Positions 53,392 to 62,284 of a DNA stretch of 64,000 nucleotides are shown here, piece by piece. The DNA comes from Oceanococcus sp. HetDA_MAG_MS8 (GTDB lineage Bacteria; Pseudomonadota; Gammaproteobacteria; Nevskiales; Oceanococcaceae): contig JAHCMK010000003.1 of assembly GCA_019192445.1 (NCBI GenBank), positions 496,001-560,000 on the forward strand, given 5' to 3'. The translations under genes were made by a program, and so were the position numbers. The notes beneath the pieces are model-generated. The model searched no databases. It was not told the origin of the DNA and saw only the letters and a list, made by a program, of their open reading frames with translations. Every line of letters begins with the position of its first letter. The stretch's first letter is position 1.

Positions 53392-54482
53392 CCAAGCCGA
53401 CCTCGCTAGACGAGGCGCGGAGTCGGATTGATGTACTCGATGAGCAGCTGCAATCGCTGATTAGCGAACGCGCGGCCATTGCTCAGCAAGTGGCGCGCAT
53501 CAAGGCTGCGGCGGGTGAGGGCAAAGACTGCTACCGCCCCTCGCGTGAGGCTGAGGTGTTGCGACGGGTGCGTGATCGCAATAGTGGTCCGTTGACTGCC
53601 GACGAAATGGTGCGCGTGATGCGTGAAATCATGTCGGCTTGTTTGTCTTTGGAGTCGCCCTTAGAGGTGGCTTATCTGGGACCCGAAGGGACATTCACCC
53701 AGGCTGCTGTACTCAAGCACTTTGGTAAGGCCGTGCATCCGCGGCCTTTGGCCGCCATCAATGAGATTTTCCGCGATGTAGAGGCGGGTAACGCCGACTA
53801 TGGCGTGGTGCCGGTGGAAAACTCCACCGAGGGCGTGGTGAACCACACCCTGGACATGTTCACCACCTCATCTCTTCTGATTTGCGGTGAGGTGAGCTTG
53901 CCGGTTCATCACCATCTGCTGTCAGCGGGTGAGGACCTGAGCGCGGTGAAGGAAGTGTTTGCGCACTCGCAGTCTTTTGCGCAGTGTAGGCAATGGCTGG
54001 ACCGCAAATTGCCACATGCCATCCGAAACATCGTATCCAGTAATGGAGAGGGCGCTCGTTTGGCTGCCGAGCACGGAGTGGGCACTGCCGCCATCGCTGG
54101 CAAACCCGCAGCCGAATGCTATGGCTTGAAAATTCTGAACGCCAATATTGAGGACGAGCCGGACAACACCACTCGCTTCCTCGTGATCGGACGTCAGTTG
54201 GTGCCACCCACCGGCAACGATATGACGACGATTCTGTTACGTCTGACTTTCGATAATCGTCCAGGCGCCCTGTTTGAGCTCCTGCGGCCGTTTTCTGAAG
54301 CGGGCGTCAACCTCACTCGGATTGAGTCTCGGCCCTCGCGTTTGGCGAACTGGGATTACAACTTCTTCATTGACTTGGCAGGCCACGCGGAAGATCCGCC
54401 CATTAAGCAGGTGTTGGCAGATATGCAGTCCACGGCAGCCTTTTACAAATTCCTAGGGAGCTACCCCCGCGCAGTAACATGA
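53388..54482 (+). CDS. pheA: Chorismate mutase/prephenate dehydratase (P-protein)
   Basis: A 364-residue bifunctional enzyme making phenylpyruvate from chorismate. Residues 1-90 form the AroQ chorismate mutase helices (RSRIDVLDEQLQSLISER ... RVMREIMS). Residues 95-275 are the prephenate dehydratase domain, starting YLGPEGTFTQAA and with the catalytic TTRF motif in DNTTRFLVIG. The end is an ACT regulatory domain with GALFELL and the phenylalanine-binding ESRPS motif. Coupled by ATGA to serA before and hisC after. Confidence 0.97.
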   Translation: MTKPTSLDEARSRIDVLDEQLQSLISERAAIAQQVARIKAAAGEGKDCYRPSREAEVLRRVRDRNSGPLTADEMVRVMREIMSACLSLESPLEVAYLGPEGTFTQAAVLKHFGKAVHPRPLAAINEIFRDVEAGNADYGVVPVENSTEGVVNHTLDMFTTSSLLICGEVSLPVHHHLLSAGEDLSAVKEVFAHSQSFAQCRQWLDRKLPHAIRNIVSSNGEGARLAAEHGVGTAAIAGKPAAECYGLKILNANIEDEPDNTTRFLVIGRQLVPPTGNDMTTILLRLTFDNRPGALFELLRPFSEAGVNLTRIESRPSRLANWDYNFFIDLAGHAEDPPIKQVLADMQSTAAFYKFLGSYPRAVT

Positions 54483-55597
54483 GCACTATTCAGCAATATG
54501 CCCTGCCAGGTGTGCAAACCATGGTGGCCTACGAGGCTGGTAAGCCCGTAGAAGATATCGCCCGCGAATTCGGCCTAAGCCGGATTAGCAAGCTGGCCAG
54601 TAACGAAAACCCTTTAGGATGTAGCCCGCGCGCACAGGCGGCCATGGGCCAGGGTGTGGAGTGGGCACGCTATCCGGATGGTGCTGGCTACGCTTTGAAA
54701 TCCGCTCTGTCGGAGCGCTTTGGAGTGGGCCGCGAGCAGATCACTTTGGGCAACGGCTCTAATGATGTGCTCGAGCTGCTGGCTCGCAGTTTTCTGTGTT
54801 CTGGCAGAAACGCCGTGGCCAGCGCACATGCTTTTGCGGTTTACGGCCTGGCCACCAAGGCCTGCAGCGCAGAGCTACGCGAGGTGCCTGCGCTGGCAGC
54901 CGACCACCCCCAACAACCTTATGGTCATGATCTGCCAGCCTTTGTGCAGCATGTGGATGACGACACGCGCTTAGTGTTCGTGGCTAACCCGAATAACCCC
55001 ACGGGGACTTGGGTGGAGGTGCAGCAGATTGAAGATTTGTTGCAGAGCTTGCCTGAGCATTGCTTGCTGGTACTCGATGAGGCGTATCTGGAGTACCAAC
55101 CCGAACAGGCCCAGCCTCCAGTACAGGAATGGTTGCGTAAGTACCCCAATTTGGTTGTAACCCGCACCTTCTCCAAAGCCTATGGCTTGGCCAGTCTGCG
55201 CATTGGTTATGCGTTGTCTTCGCCAGAGGTGGCGGATTTGCTGAACCGGGTGCGCCAGCCCTTCAACAATAATCAGCTGGCCTTGGTGGCCGCTGAAGCC
55301 TCGCTGGGCGATGCGGACTTCATCCGTGAGTCGGTGGCCGTCAATGCGCACGGCATGACCCAGCTGCAAGAGGGTTTGGCGAAGCTGGGGCTGCATTGCC
55401 TGCCCAGCCGGGCCAACTTCCTCTGCGTAGACATGGGGCAGCCGGGGCGCCCACTGTTTGAAAAGCTATTGCGGGAAGGGGTAATCGTGCGCCCGGTTGG
55501 CGGTTACGGATTGCCCAACTTCTTGCGGATTAGCATTGGTACAGAATCTGAAAACGCCCATTGCCTGGAAGCGCTGACGCGTGTGCTGGCGGCTTAG
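54479..55597 (+). CDS. hisC: Histidinol-phosphate/aromatic aminotransferase
   Basis: A 372-residue fold-type I PLP aminotransferase. LASNENPLGCSP marks the N-terminus, NPNNPTGT and DEAYLEY the substrate pocket, and Lys233 in TFSKAYGLASLRIGY is the PLP lysine. HisC-like enzymes next to pheA and tyrA usually also transaminate phenylpyruvate and hydroxyphenylpyruvate; this location supports an aromatic role in addition to, or instead of, histidine synthesis. The start overlaps the pheA stop. Confidence 0.95.
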   Translation: MSTIQQYALPGVQTMVAYEAGKPVEDIAREFGLSRISKLASNENPLGCSPRAQAAMGQGVEWARYPDGAGYALKSALSERFGVGREQITLGNGSNDVLELLARSFLCSGRNAVASAHAFAVYGLATKACSAELREVPALAADHPQQPYGHDLPAFVQHVDDDTRLVFVANPNNPTGTWVEVQQIEDLLQSLPEHCLLVLDEAYLEYQPEQAQPPVQEWLRKYPNLVVTRTFSKAYGLASLRIGYALSSPEVADLLNRVRQPFNNNQLALVAAEASLGDADFIRESVAVNAHGMTQLQEGLAKLGLHCLPSRANFLCVDMGQPGRPLFEKLLREGVIVRPVGGYGLPNFLRISIGTESENAHCLEALTRVLAA

Positions 55598-55612
55598 CTT
55601 GGAGAGCTGCTG

Positions 55613-56485
55613 GTGATCAATCGGCTATGCGTTATTGGAGTCGGGCTGATCGGCGGCTCGTTGATTGCTGGCCTGCGGGAACGTGGTTTGGTTCGCGAGG
55701 TGGTGGGCTGTGCTCGCCGCGAGGAGACCTTGGCTACCGCCCAGTATCTACAACTCATCGACGCTGGTACGACGAACCCCCTTGAAGCGGTCGCAGGCGC
55801 CGATATGGTGGTGATCGCCGTGCCCATGGGGCAATACGCGGCTTTGTTTCAGACTTTGGCGCAGGCGTGGCCCGCGCAAGCCGTAGTGACCGACTGTGGC
55901 AGTACCAAAGCCAGTGTGCATGAGGACTTGCGCCAAGCTCTGGGGCAAATTCCAGCCAACTTCGTCGCCGGCCATCCTGTGGCGGGTACGGAGCGGAGTG
56001 GGCCCGCGGCGGCCAAGCCTGACCTTTATCGACATCGCCGGGTCATTTTGACCCCGCACGAGCAGGCCCACAGCGCTGCAGTTGACCGCGTGCGCGCGAT
56101 GTGGGAAGGGGTTGGCGCCAGTGTGGCGCAGATGCAGGATACGCATCATGACGAAGTCTTGGCTCTGACCAGCCATCTGCCCCATGTGATCGCTTATCAG
56201 CTCATCGGCACCTTGGCCGCGGTTGCGGATGAGCGTGAAGTCTTTGCTTACGCTGCAGGCGGTTTGCGTGACCTCACCAGAATTGCCTCCAGCGATGCGG
56301 GAATGTGGCGCGATATTGTCAGCGCTAACCGGGTGGCTGTGCTCGCCGCACTGGATCGCTACATGGCCGATCTGAAACAGGCTCGACAGGAGCTGGCCAA
56401 CGGTGACGATGCTGCCCTGGAGCAGCGCTTTGGGCGGGCTAAACAGACCCGCGACCAATGGATACGAACGGCGGAGGCCGATTAA
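55613..56485 (+). CDS. tyrA: Prephenate dehydrogenase
   Basis: A 290-residue enzyme for tyrosine synthesis, oxidising prephenate with NAD(P). The Rossmann motif GVGLIGGSL is at 7-15, followed by DCGSTKASVHE, and the catalytic histidine region HPVAGTERSGP. It has no chorismate mutase domain and no ACT domain, so it is the short monofunctional form. GTG start at 55613 with GGAG 9 bases upstream. Lies 15 bp after hisC and 2 bp before aroA. Confidence 0.95.
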   Translation: MINRLCVIGVGLIGGSLIAGLRERGLVREVVGCARREETLATAQYLQLIDAGTTNPLEAVAGADMVVIAVPMGQYAALFQTLAQAWPAQAVVTDCGSTKASVHEDLRQALGQIPANFVAGHPVAGTERSGPAAAKPDLYRHRRVILTPHEQAHSAAVDRVRAMWEGVGASVAQMQDTHHDEVLALTSHLPHVIAYQLIGTLAAVADEREVFAYAAGGLRDLTRIASSDAGMWRDIVSANRVAVLAALDRYMADLKQARQELANGDDAALEQRFGRAKQTRDQWIRTAEAD

Positions 56486-56487
56486 CA

Positions 56488-57804
56488 ATGAGCCGACTAG
56501 ATTGGCGCGTAGAAGCCCCCCGACCTTTGCGTGGTGACATCCGGGTTCCCGGTGATAAGTCCATCTCCCACCGCGCGGTGATGTTCGCCGCCCTGGCTGA
56601 TGGGGTGTCCGACGTTGAGGGTTTTCTGAACGGCGATGATTGTTTGGCCACCATGCGCGCTGTCGAAGCCCTGGGGGCGGAGGTGGAACATCTGGGGCCA
56701 ACCCGACTGCGCATTCGCGGTTTGGGCGGTCGGCCGATGCAAACCCCGGCGGCCCCCTTGGATTTGGGGAACTCAGGGACATCCATGCGGCTGTTCTGCG
56801 GCCTGTTGGCGGGGCGCGGTGTGGCCGTCACCCTGGAAGGTGACGAGAGCCTCAGTCGGCGCCCTATGCGTCGAGTCCTCAACCCCTTGGCGCAGATGGG
56901 AGCGCAAATTGACTCCACCGATGCAGGGACAGCGCCACTGCATATTCATCCCGTCAGCAGCATGCAGGGCATGGAGTACGCGCTACCCATGGCCAGTGCC
57001 CAGGTGAAGTCAGCCGTCTTGTTGGCCGGCCTCAGTGCCGAGGGGCAAACCACCACTATTGAACCCGCGCCCACCCGTGATCACACGGAGCGCATGCTGC
57101 AGACCTTTGGGGTCGAGGTCAGTATGGACGGGGCAAAGGCTAGTTTGCAGGGCGGGCAGATGCTACATGCCGCGCGTGTGGAGGTGCCCTCTGATCTCAG
57201 CTCGGCAGCATTCTTTTTAGTCGCCGCGGCCATTTCCCCGGAGAGCGAATTGATCCTTAGGCAGGTGGGGACAAACCCCACGCGGGACGGCGTTCTGCGC
57301 GTACTCAAAGCTATGGGCGCACGCATCGACTATCTGGAACCGCGCCTCGTTGGGGGTGAGCCGGTCGCCGATTTGCGGGTCACTGGTGGAGATTTACAAG
57401 GGGTGGAGATCGGCGCCGAGTGGGTGGCTTTAGGCATCGACGAAATTCCTGCCTTGTGTATTGCCGCCGCCGCCGCCAAAGGCACGACGACCATTTCCGG
57501 CGCGGAAGAGCTGAAGGTCAAAGAGTCCGACCGGCTGGGTGCCATGGTGCGCGGTTTGCGGGCGCTGGGTGTGTCCGTAGAAGAGCGCCCGGACGGGATG
57601 GTGATTGAAGGCCAGGAGCAATGGTCCGGTGGTGATATCGATGCCGATGGCGATCACCGCATTGCGATGGCGTTTGCGGTCGCTGCTCTGCGTGCTACAG
57701 CGCCCATTCACATCGCCGACTGCGCCAACGTGAATACGAGTTTTCCGGGCTTTGCCGAATTAGTGCGGCGTCTGGGCTTTGAGTTGACCGAGCAGTGGGC
57801 ATGA
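56488..57804 (+). CDS. aroA: 5-enolpyruvylshikimate-3-phosphate synthase
   Basis: A 438-residue enzyme of the shikimate pathway, joining PEP and shikimate 3-phosphate. The start region PGDKSISHRAV has Lys24; LDLGNSGTSMRL and SLSRRPM are the PEP-binding segments, and DEIPALCIAAA and KESDRL complete the site. The ATG at 56488 with GGAGG 10 bases upstream is used. An earlier in-frame ATG at 56458 lies inside tyrA; tyrA and aroA are fused in some gammaproteobacteria, but here they are separate. The stop overlaps cmk as ATGA. Confidence 0.96.
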   Translation: MSRLDWRVEAPRPLRGDIRVPGDKSISHRAVMFAALADGVSDVEGFLNGDDCLATMRAVEALGAEVEHLGPTRLRIRGLGGRPMQTPAAPLDLGNSGTSMRLFCGLLAGRGVAVTLEGDESLSRRPMRRVLNPLAQMGAQIDSTDAGTAPLHIHPVSSMQGMEYALPMASAQVKSAVLLAGLSAEGQTTTIEPAPTRDHTERMLQTFGVEVSMDGAKASLQGGQMLHAARVEVPSDLSSAAFFLVAAAISPESELILRQVGTNPTRDGVLRVLKAMGARIDYLEPRLVGGEPVADLRVTGGDLQGVEIGAEWVALGIDEIPALCIAAAAAKGTTTISGAEELKVKESDRLGAMVRGLRALGVSVEERPDGMVIEGQEQWSGGDIDADGDHRIAMAFAVAALRATAPIHIADCANVNTSFPGFAELVRRLGFELTEQWA

Positions 57805-58463
57805 GCCAGCGTTCAGTGGTGTGTATTGACGGGCCTAGCGGCGCCGGCAAGGGCACCTTGGCCCGTGCTCTGGCGCGCGAGTTGGGTTGGGCTTACCTGG
57901 ACAGCGGCGCTGTTTACAGGGTGTTAGCGCTGCGTGTTATGCGGCGAGGTTTAGCTGACGATGAAGCTGCCGCCGCAGCAACAGATATGCAGCTGCGCTT
58001 CGACCTGGACAGCAACGAGGTTTGGCTAGACGGCGAGGCCGTAGCCAGCGAAATCCGCAATGAAGACGTTGGTGGTATTGCCTCGCGTTTGGCGGCCAGG
58101 CCCGAGGTGCGCGAGGCCTTGCTGGCGTTTCAGCGCCGTTTCGCCGAGCCAGAGCCTTTGGTGGCGGATGGCCGAGACATGGGAACGGTGGTATTCCCCG
58201 AGGCTCCCTGCAAGATCTTTTTGGATGCTAGCGCTGAAGTTCGCGCGCAAAGGCGCTATCTAGAATTGCGGGATGCAGGGAAAGATGCTAACTTTGAGCA
58301 GATTTTCCGCGAGATTAGTGCGCGCGATGCCAGAGATCGCGGGCGAGCGACGGCGCCTTTGCAGGCAGCCGGCGACGCCTTGACGCTGGATTGCACACAA
58401 CTAACCGTGGCGGAGGTCCAAAAGGCTGCACGTGCGCACTTGAGTCGCGCCGGCATTCTTTAA
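57801..58463 (+). CDS. cmk: Cytidylate kinase
   Basis: A 220-residue nucleotide kinase, CMP/dCMP + ATP to CDP/dCDP. The P-loop GPSGAGKGT is at 11-19, then LDSGAVYRVLA for CMP binding; DGRDMGTVVFP is the family signature. The ATG at 57801 overlaps the aroA stop; a GTG two codons earlier is less likely. Last gene of the amino acid run before a terminator-like hairpin. Confidence 0.96.
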   Translation: MSQRSVVCIDGPSGAGKGTLARALARELGWAYLDSGAVYRVLALRVMRRGLADDEAAAAATDMQLRFDLDSNEVWLDGEAVASEIRNEDVGGIASRLAARPEVREALLAFQRRFAEPEPLVADGRDMGTVVFPEAPCKIFLDASAEVRAQRRYLELRDAGKDANFEQIFREISARDARDRGRATAPLQAAGDALTLDCTQLTVAEVQKAARAHLSRAGIL

Positions 58464-58495
58464 AACCTCTGATTAAGAACATCACGGAAAGTTCT

Positions 58496-58522
58496 CGCTA
58501 GCCGATGGCTGGCGTTTTTTTT
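58496..58522 (+). terminator. Terminator/attenuator between cmk and rpsA
   Basis: An 8 bp stem with one wobble pair (58496-58503 with 58507-58514), 3-base loop and eight T. It separates the serA-cmk operon from rpsA; read-through would allow partial co-expression, as in the conserved cmk-rpsA arrangement. Confidence 0.85.
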
Positions 58523-58621
58523 CTGTTTTTGGTGTGCCGGCAAGGACGCTAGCACTCATCTTGAACCCACGCGCAGCACGGATGCAGCACGTGACAATTC
58601 GCGAATTTTTTTACAACCCAC

Positions 58622-60304
58622 ATGACTGAAAGTTTTGCCGAGCTCTTTGAAGAAAGCCTGAAATCTGGCCAGAGCATGCAACCGGGCGACATCGTTGAAG
58701 CCCGCGTGATCACCATCAAACCCGACGTGGTGATCGTCGACGCCGGACTCAAATCCGAGGGTGTGATCCCTCTGGAAGAGTTCAAGAACTCCGAAGGCGA
58801 GTTAACCATTACCGAAGGCGACGCTGTTGAGGTTGCCCTCGAAGCTCTGGAGGACGGGTTCGGTGAAACGCGTCTGTCCAAAGACAAAGCCGAGCGCATC
58901 CGCACTTGGGATCGTCTGGGCACGGCCTTTGAAGCTGGCGAAATTATTACCGGCACCATCAGCGGCAAGGTTAAAGGTGGCTTCACGGTCGACGTCGATC
59001 GTATCCGCGCCTTCTTGCCTGGCTCCTTGGTCGACATTCGCCCGGTTCGCGACACCGCTTACCTCGAAGGCAAGCCGCTTGAGTTCAAAGTCATCAAGCT
59101 GGACCGCCTGCGTAACAACGTGGTTCTGTCGCGCCGCGAAGTGCTCGAAGCCGAATACAGCCAAGAGCGCGAAATGCTGCTCGAAACCTTGCAAGAGGGT
59201 GTGGTGCTGCACGGTGTGGTGAAGAATCTGGTCGACTACGGTGCCTTCGTGGACCTGGGCGGCATTGACGGTCTGCTGCACATCACCGACATGGCCTGGA
59301 AGCGGGTCAAAGATCCGGCCGAAGTGGTCGAGGTTGGCCAAGAGCTGGATGTCAAGGTGCTCAAGTTCGATCGCGAGCGTATGCGCGTGAGCTTGGGGCT
59401 GAAGCAGCTGGGCGAAGATCCTTGGGTCGAAATCGCACGCCGCTATCCCGAGAACACCCGTTTGTTCGGCAAGGTCACCAACATCACTGACTACGGTTGC
59501 TTCGTGGAAATCGAAGACGGTGTTGAAGGTCTGGTTCACGTCTCCGAAATGGATTGGACCAACAAGAACGTCAACCCTGCCAAGGTGGTGCACGTCGGCC
59601 AGGAGGTCGAAGTGATGATCCTGGACATCGACGAAGAGCGTCGTCGGATCTCCTTGGGCATGAAGCAATGTGTGCCGAACCCCTGGGAAGAGTTCGCGCA
59701 AAACCATGCCAAGGGCGACCGCGTCAAAGGCACCGTCAAGTCCATCACCGATTTCGGTGTGTTCATTGGCTTGGACGGCGGCATCGACGGTCTGGTTCAC
59801 GCCTCAGACGTGGCCTGGGATCTGGACGGCGAAGACGCTCTGCGTGCCTTCCAGAAGGGCGAAGAAGTCGAAGCTGTGGTTCTCACCATCGAAGCCGGTC
59901 GCGAGCGCATCTCCTTGGGTATCAAGCAGATGCAAACCGACCCGCTCACCGCCTACATGGCCGAGCATCCTAAGGGCTCCATCGTCACCGGTAAGGTGAC
60001 CTCGGTTGAGCAACGTGTGATTCACGTGGAGCTGGCTGAAGGCGTCGAAGGCTTCATCCGGGCCGCTGACATCAAGCGCGAGCGCGTGGAAGATGCCCGT
60101 CATGAGGTGAATGAAGGCGACGAAATCGAAGCCCGCTTCATCTCTGTAGATCGCAAGAGCCGTGTACTGGGCTTGTCCATCAAGGCCAAGGAACAATACG
60201 AAGAAGATCAAGCCATGCGTGAGTACGGCCGTCAGGACGAAGAGCCTGTTGGTGCGACCACCATGGGTGATCTGCTCAAGCAGATCCGCAGCGCGGACGA
60301 ATAA
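58622..60304 (+). CDS. rpsA: 30S ribosomal protein S1
   Basis: A 560-residue protein, close to the E. coli length (557), that binds mRNA and brings it to the 30S subunit. Six S1 (OB-fold) repeats start near residues 20, 105, 191, 276, 363 and 450, with typical motifs such as [34 protein letters not shown] and [18 protein letters not shown]. Codon use is strongly biased, as expected for a highly expressed gene. No strong Shine-Dalgarno precedes the ATG, which is normal because S1 regulates its own translation. Confidence 0.98.
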   Translation: MTESFAELFEESLKSGQSMQPGDIVEARVITIKPDVVIVDAGLKSEGVIPLEEFKNSEGELTITEGDAVEVALEALEDGFGETRLSKDKAERIRTWDRLGTAFEAGEIITGTISGKVKGGFTVDVDRIRAFLPGSLVDIRPVRDTAYLEGKPLEFKVIKLDRLRNNVVLSRREVLEAEYSQEREMLLETLQEGVVLHGVVKNLVDYGAFVDLGGIDGLLHITDMAWKRVKDPAEVVEVGQELDVKVLKFDRERMRVSLGLKQLGEDPWVEIARRYPENTRLFGKVTNITDYGCFVEIEDGVEGLVHVSEMDWTNKNVNPAKVVHVGQEVEVMILDIDEERRRISLGMKQCVPNPWEEFAQNHAKGDRVKGTVKSITDFGVFIGLDGGIDGLVHASDVAWDLDGEDALRAFQKGEEVEAVVLTIEAGRERISLGIKQMQTDPLTAYMAEHPKGSIVTGKVTSVEQRVIHVELAEGVEGFIRAADIKRERVEDARHEVNEGDEIEARFISVDRKSRVLGLSIKAKEQYEEDQAMREYGRQDEEPVGATTMGDLLKQIRSADE

Positions 60305-60316
60305 ACAGCGGCTGTG

Positions 60317-60344
60317 GCCGGCAGCTTAGGCTGCCGGCGTCTTT
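60317..60344 (+). terminator. Hairpin after rpsA
   Basis: A 9 bp perfect GC-rich stem (60317-60325 with 60330-60338) and TTAG loop, followed by a weak T-rich stretch (GTCTTTAT). Likely the rpsA terminator. Confidence 0.75.
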
Positions 60345-60419
60345 ATCGGAATTAAGAGATGGATCAGTGCCTTAGCCATTGATTCATACACTCAAGCCGA
60401 AGAAATCAAGCTAAACTAC

Positions 60420-60450
60420 AAAGCCCGTTGGTCAGCCAGCGGGCTTTTTC
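60420..60450 (+). terminator. Terminator directly upstream of ihfB
   Basis: An 11 bp stem with one wobble pair (60421-60431 with 60436-60446), 4-base loop and a TTTTT run. It ends only about 10 bases before the ihfB ribosome binding site (GGAGAGG), so either ihfB transcription starts within a few bases of it or it acts as a 5' leader structure. Confidence 0.85.
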
Positions 60451-60466
60451 TTTTGTTGGAGAGGGC

Positions 60467-60763
60467 ATGACCAAGTCGGAACTTATCGACAGCCTGTCTT
60501 TGCATCATGGCCAGCTGTCCCTGCGCGACGTAGAGCTGGGCGTAAAGATTGTGTTGGACTGTATTAGCGATGCCTTGGCAGACAACGAGCGCATCGAGAT
60601 TCGCGGCTTCGGCAGTTTCAAGTTGCATGAGCGTCCACCACGCAGCGGACGCAATCCGCGTACCGGTGACTTGGTGGAGATACCCGCGAAACGGGTGCCA
60701 CACTTCAAGCCGGGTAAGGAACTGCGTGAGCGGGTTGATCAGTCCGCCAAGGCCGAATCATGA
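60467..60763 (+). CDS. ihfB: Integration host factor subunit beta
   Basis: A 98-residue DNA-bending protein that pairs with IhfA. The N-terminus TKSELIDSL, the [23 protein letters not shown] arm with the intercalating proline region, and [14 protein letters not shown] are family hallmarks. The ATG at 60467 has GGAGAGGG just upstream. It follows rpsA as in other gammaproteobacteria. The stop overlaps the lapA start. Confidence 0.97.
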   Translation: MTKSELIDSLSLHHGQLSLRDVELGVKIVLDCISDALADNERIEIRGFGSFKLHERPPRSGRNPRTGDLVEIPAKRVPHFKPGKELRERVDQSAKAES

Positions 60764-61059
60764 ATGTCCTCGGGCGTGTGCTATTCATTGCATTGGCCCT
60801 GGCAGCGCTGGCTATAGGTGCAACCTTTAGTTACTTCAACCCTCAAGACGTGAGTGTGGATTGGCTGTATTCCCAGGGAAGCGCTCCGCTGGGTTTGCTG
60901 CTCCTTGGGGCAATGCTCGCCGGCTTCGTGTTAGCGATGGTGCTACTCATTCCGCTGTGGTGGATGCAGCGCATTCGAGTGCATCGTTTGCAACGGACCG
61001 TGCTGCGTCAGTCTGGTGAGCTAGACAGCTTGCGTGGCCTGCAAATCGAGCAGAGCTAA
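60760..61059 (+). CDS. lapA: Lipopolysaccharide assembly protein A
   Basis: A 99-residue inner-membrane protein (DUF1049) with two transmembrane helices (about 6-24 and 45-67) and a short basic cytoplasmic tail. The sequence [12 protein letters not shown] in the loop is typical. LapA works with LapB and FtsH to control LpxC and hence LPS synthesis. ATGA overlap with ihfB; lapB follows after 6 bp. Confidence 0.93.
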   Translation: MNVLGRVLFIALALAALAIGATFSYFNPQDVSVDWLYSQGSAPLGLLLLGAMLAGFVLAMVLLIPLWWMQRIRVHRLQRTVLRQSGELDSLRGLQIEQS

Positions 61060-61065
61060 CAGGTC

Positions 61066-62268
61066 ATGCCGGATCCCAGCGGGCTTTTGCTGATTCTGCT
61101 GCCGCTGGCTGCGGCGAGCGGCTGGTTCTTGGCCCGTATGCGCCCGGCGGAAGAACAAGAGCCAGGACTGGACCCCCGCCTGACGGAGGGCTTGGGCCTG
61201 TTGGTGAATAACCAAACCGACGCGGCCATAGATCTATTCATGAATATCGCCGAGGCCGAGCCGGAAACGGCGGAGCTGCAGCTGACTTTGGGCAACTTAT
61301 TCCGTCGGCGGGGTGAAATTGATCGGGCTTTAAGGGTGCACCATCAGCTCAGCCAAAACCTGTCCTTGCCGCCGCTACAACGGAACCGGGCACGCTTTGA
61401 GTTGGCCGGTGACTACTTGCGGGCCGGCATCCTGGACCGGGCCCAAAGTTTGTTTCAAGAGTTGGCCGATCAAGGGGTCTTCTTAGAGGCGAGCTTGCGT
61501 GCATTAGCTAGAATTCATGAGCAGCAGCGGGACTGGGAGAAGGCGATTGATACCTTGCGCTGGCTGGCCAGTGCCAAGGGCAAAGACCAAGGGACGACGA
61601 TCGCCCATTACCATTGCGAGCTGGCTCAGCTTGCGCTGCGCGAGGGCGAGAGCAAAGAGTTCCAGCGGCAGCTCAAAAAGGCGCGTGCGGCCGATGCAAA
61701 GAATGTTCGGGCTAGCTTCCTGTCTGTAGAGGCGGCTCGCGCCGCGGGTGATCCCAAGGCGGCGTTGCAGTCCTTGCTACTCATTCCCGAACAAGATCGG
61801 CGCTTCATTCCAGAAATTTTGCAGTCTTTAGCCGAGCTCAGTGAAGAGCTCGGCAATCCCGAGCAGTACGTTCAGGTCTTGCAGAGTCTGGCTCAATATA
61901 AGGAGGGTGTGACTGCTGCCATTGCCTTGGCCCAATGGCGGCAGGCGCGTGGTGAGCAAGGCCTAGAGACGCTGCTTGCAGAAATTCGCCAATTTCCAAA
62001 TTGGTTAGCCTTGCAAGCCGCCTTGGACCTGCCTTGGCCCGAGGCGGATGGCGAGGCGCGGGTGCAAGACCTTTTGCAAGGCTTTAAAGCGGCGCTTGAG
62101 CCCTTGTTGGCGAGGCGCATTCGCTACTTGTGCGAGCAATGCGGCTACGGCTCAGGGATGTTGAACTGGCAGTGTCCCAGTTGTAAGAGTTGGGGTTCGC
62201 AATCTCCAGTGCTGGACCTGCGTTTGGCGCAGATGGCGGCGCCACGGCCGGGTATCCAACTCGGCTAA
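61066..62268 (+). CDS. lapB: Lipopolysaccharide assembly protein B
   Basis: A 400-residue protein. It has an N-terminal membrane helix (LLLILLPLAAASGWFLA), TPR repeats over about 40-330 and a C-terminal rubredoxin-type zinc ribbon with Cys356, Cys359, Cys370 and Cys373. LapB acts as an adaptor that presents LpxC to the FtsH protease, balancing LPS and phospholipid. Length is close to the E. coli protein (389). Confidence 0.95.
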   Translation: MPDPSGLLLILLPLAAASGWFLARMRPAEEQEPGLDPRLTEGLGLLVNNQTDAAIDLFMNIAEAEPETAELQLTLGNLFRRRGEIDRALRVHHQLSQNLSLPPLQRNRARFELAGDYLRAGILDRAQSLFQELADQGVFLEASLRALARIHEQQRDWEKAIDTLRWLASAKGKDQGTTIAHYHCELAQLALREGESKEFQRQLKKARAADAKNVRASFLSVEAARAAGDPKAALQSLLLIPEQDRRFIPEILQSLAELSEELGNPEQYVQVLQSLAQYKEGVTAAIALAQWRQARGEQGLETLLAEIRQFPNWLALQAALDLPWPEADGEARVQDLLQGFKAALEPLLARRIRYLCEQCGYGSGMLNWQCPSCKSWGSQSPVLDLRLAQMAAPRPGIQLG

Positions 62269-62284
62269 GCCGGTAGGTGCCAAG

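Noticed and set aside
58802-59800. Long open frame antisense to rpsA (332 codons)
   Set aside because: A frame mirrored by the strong codon bias of rpsA; no domain or ribosome binding site, and the S1 protein on the other strand is certain.
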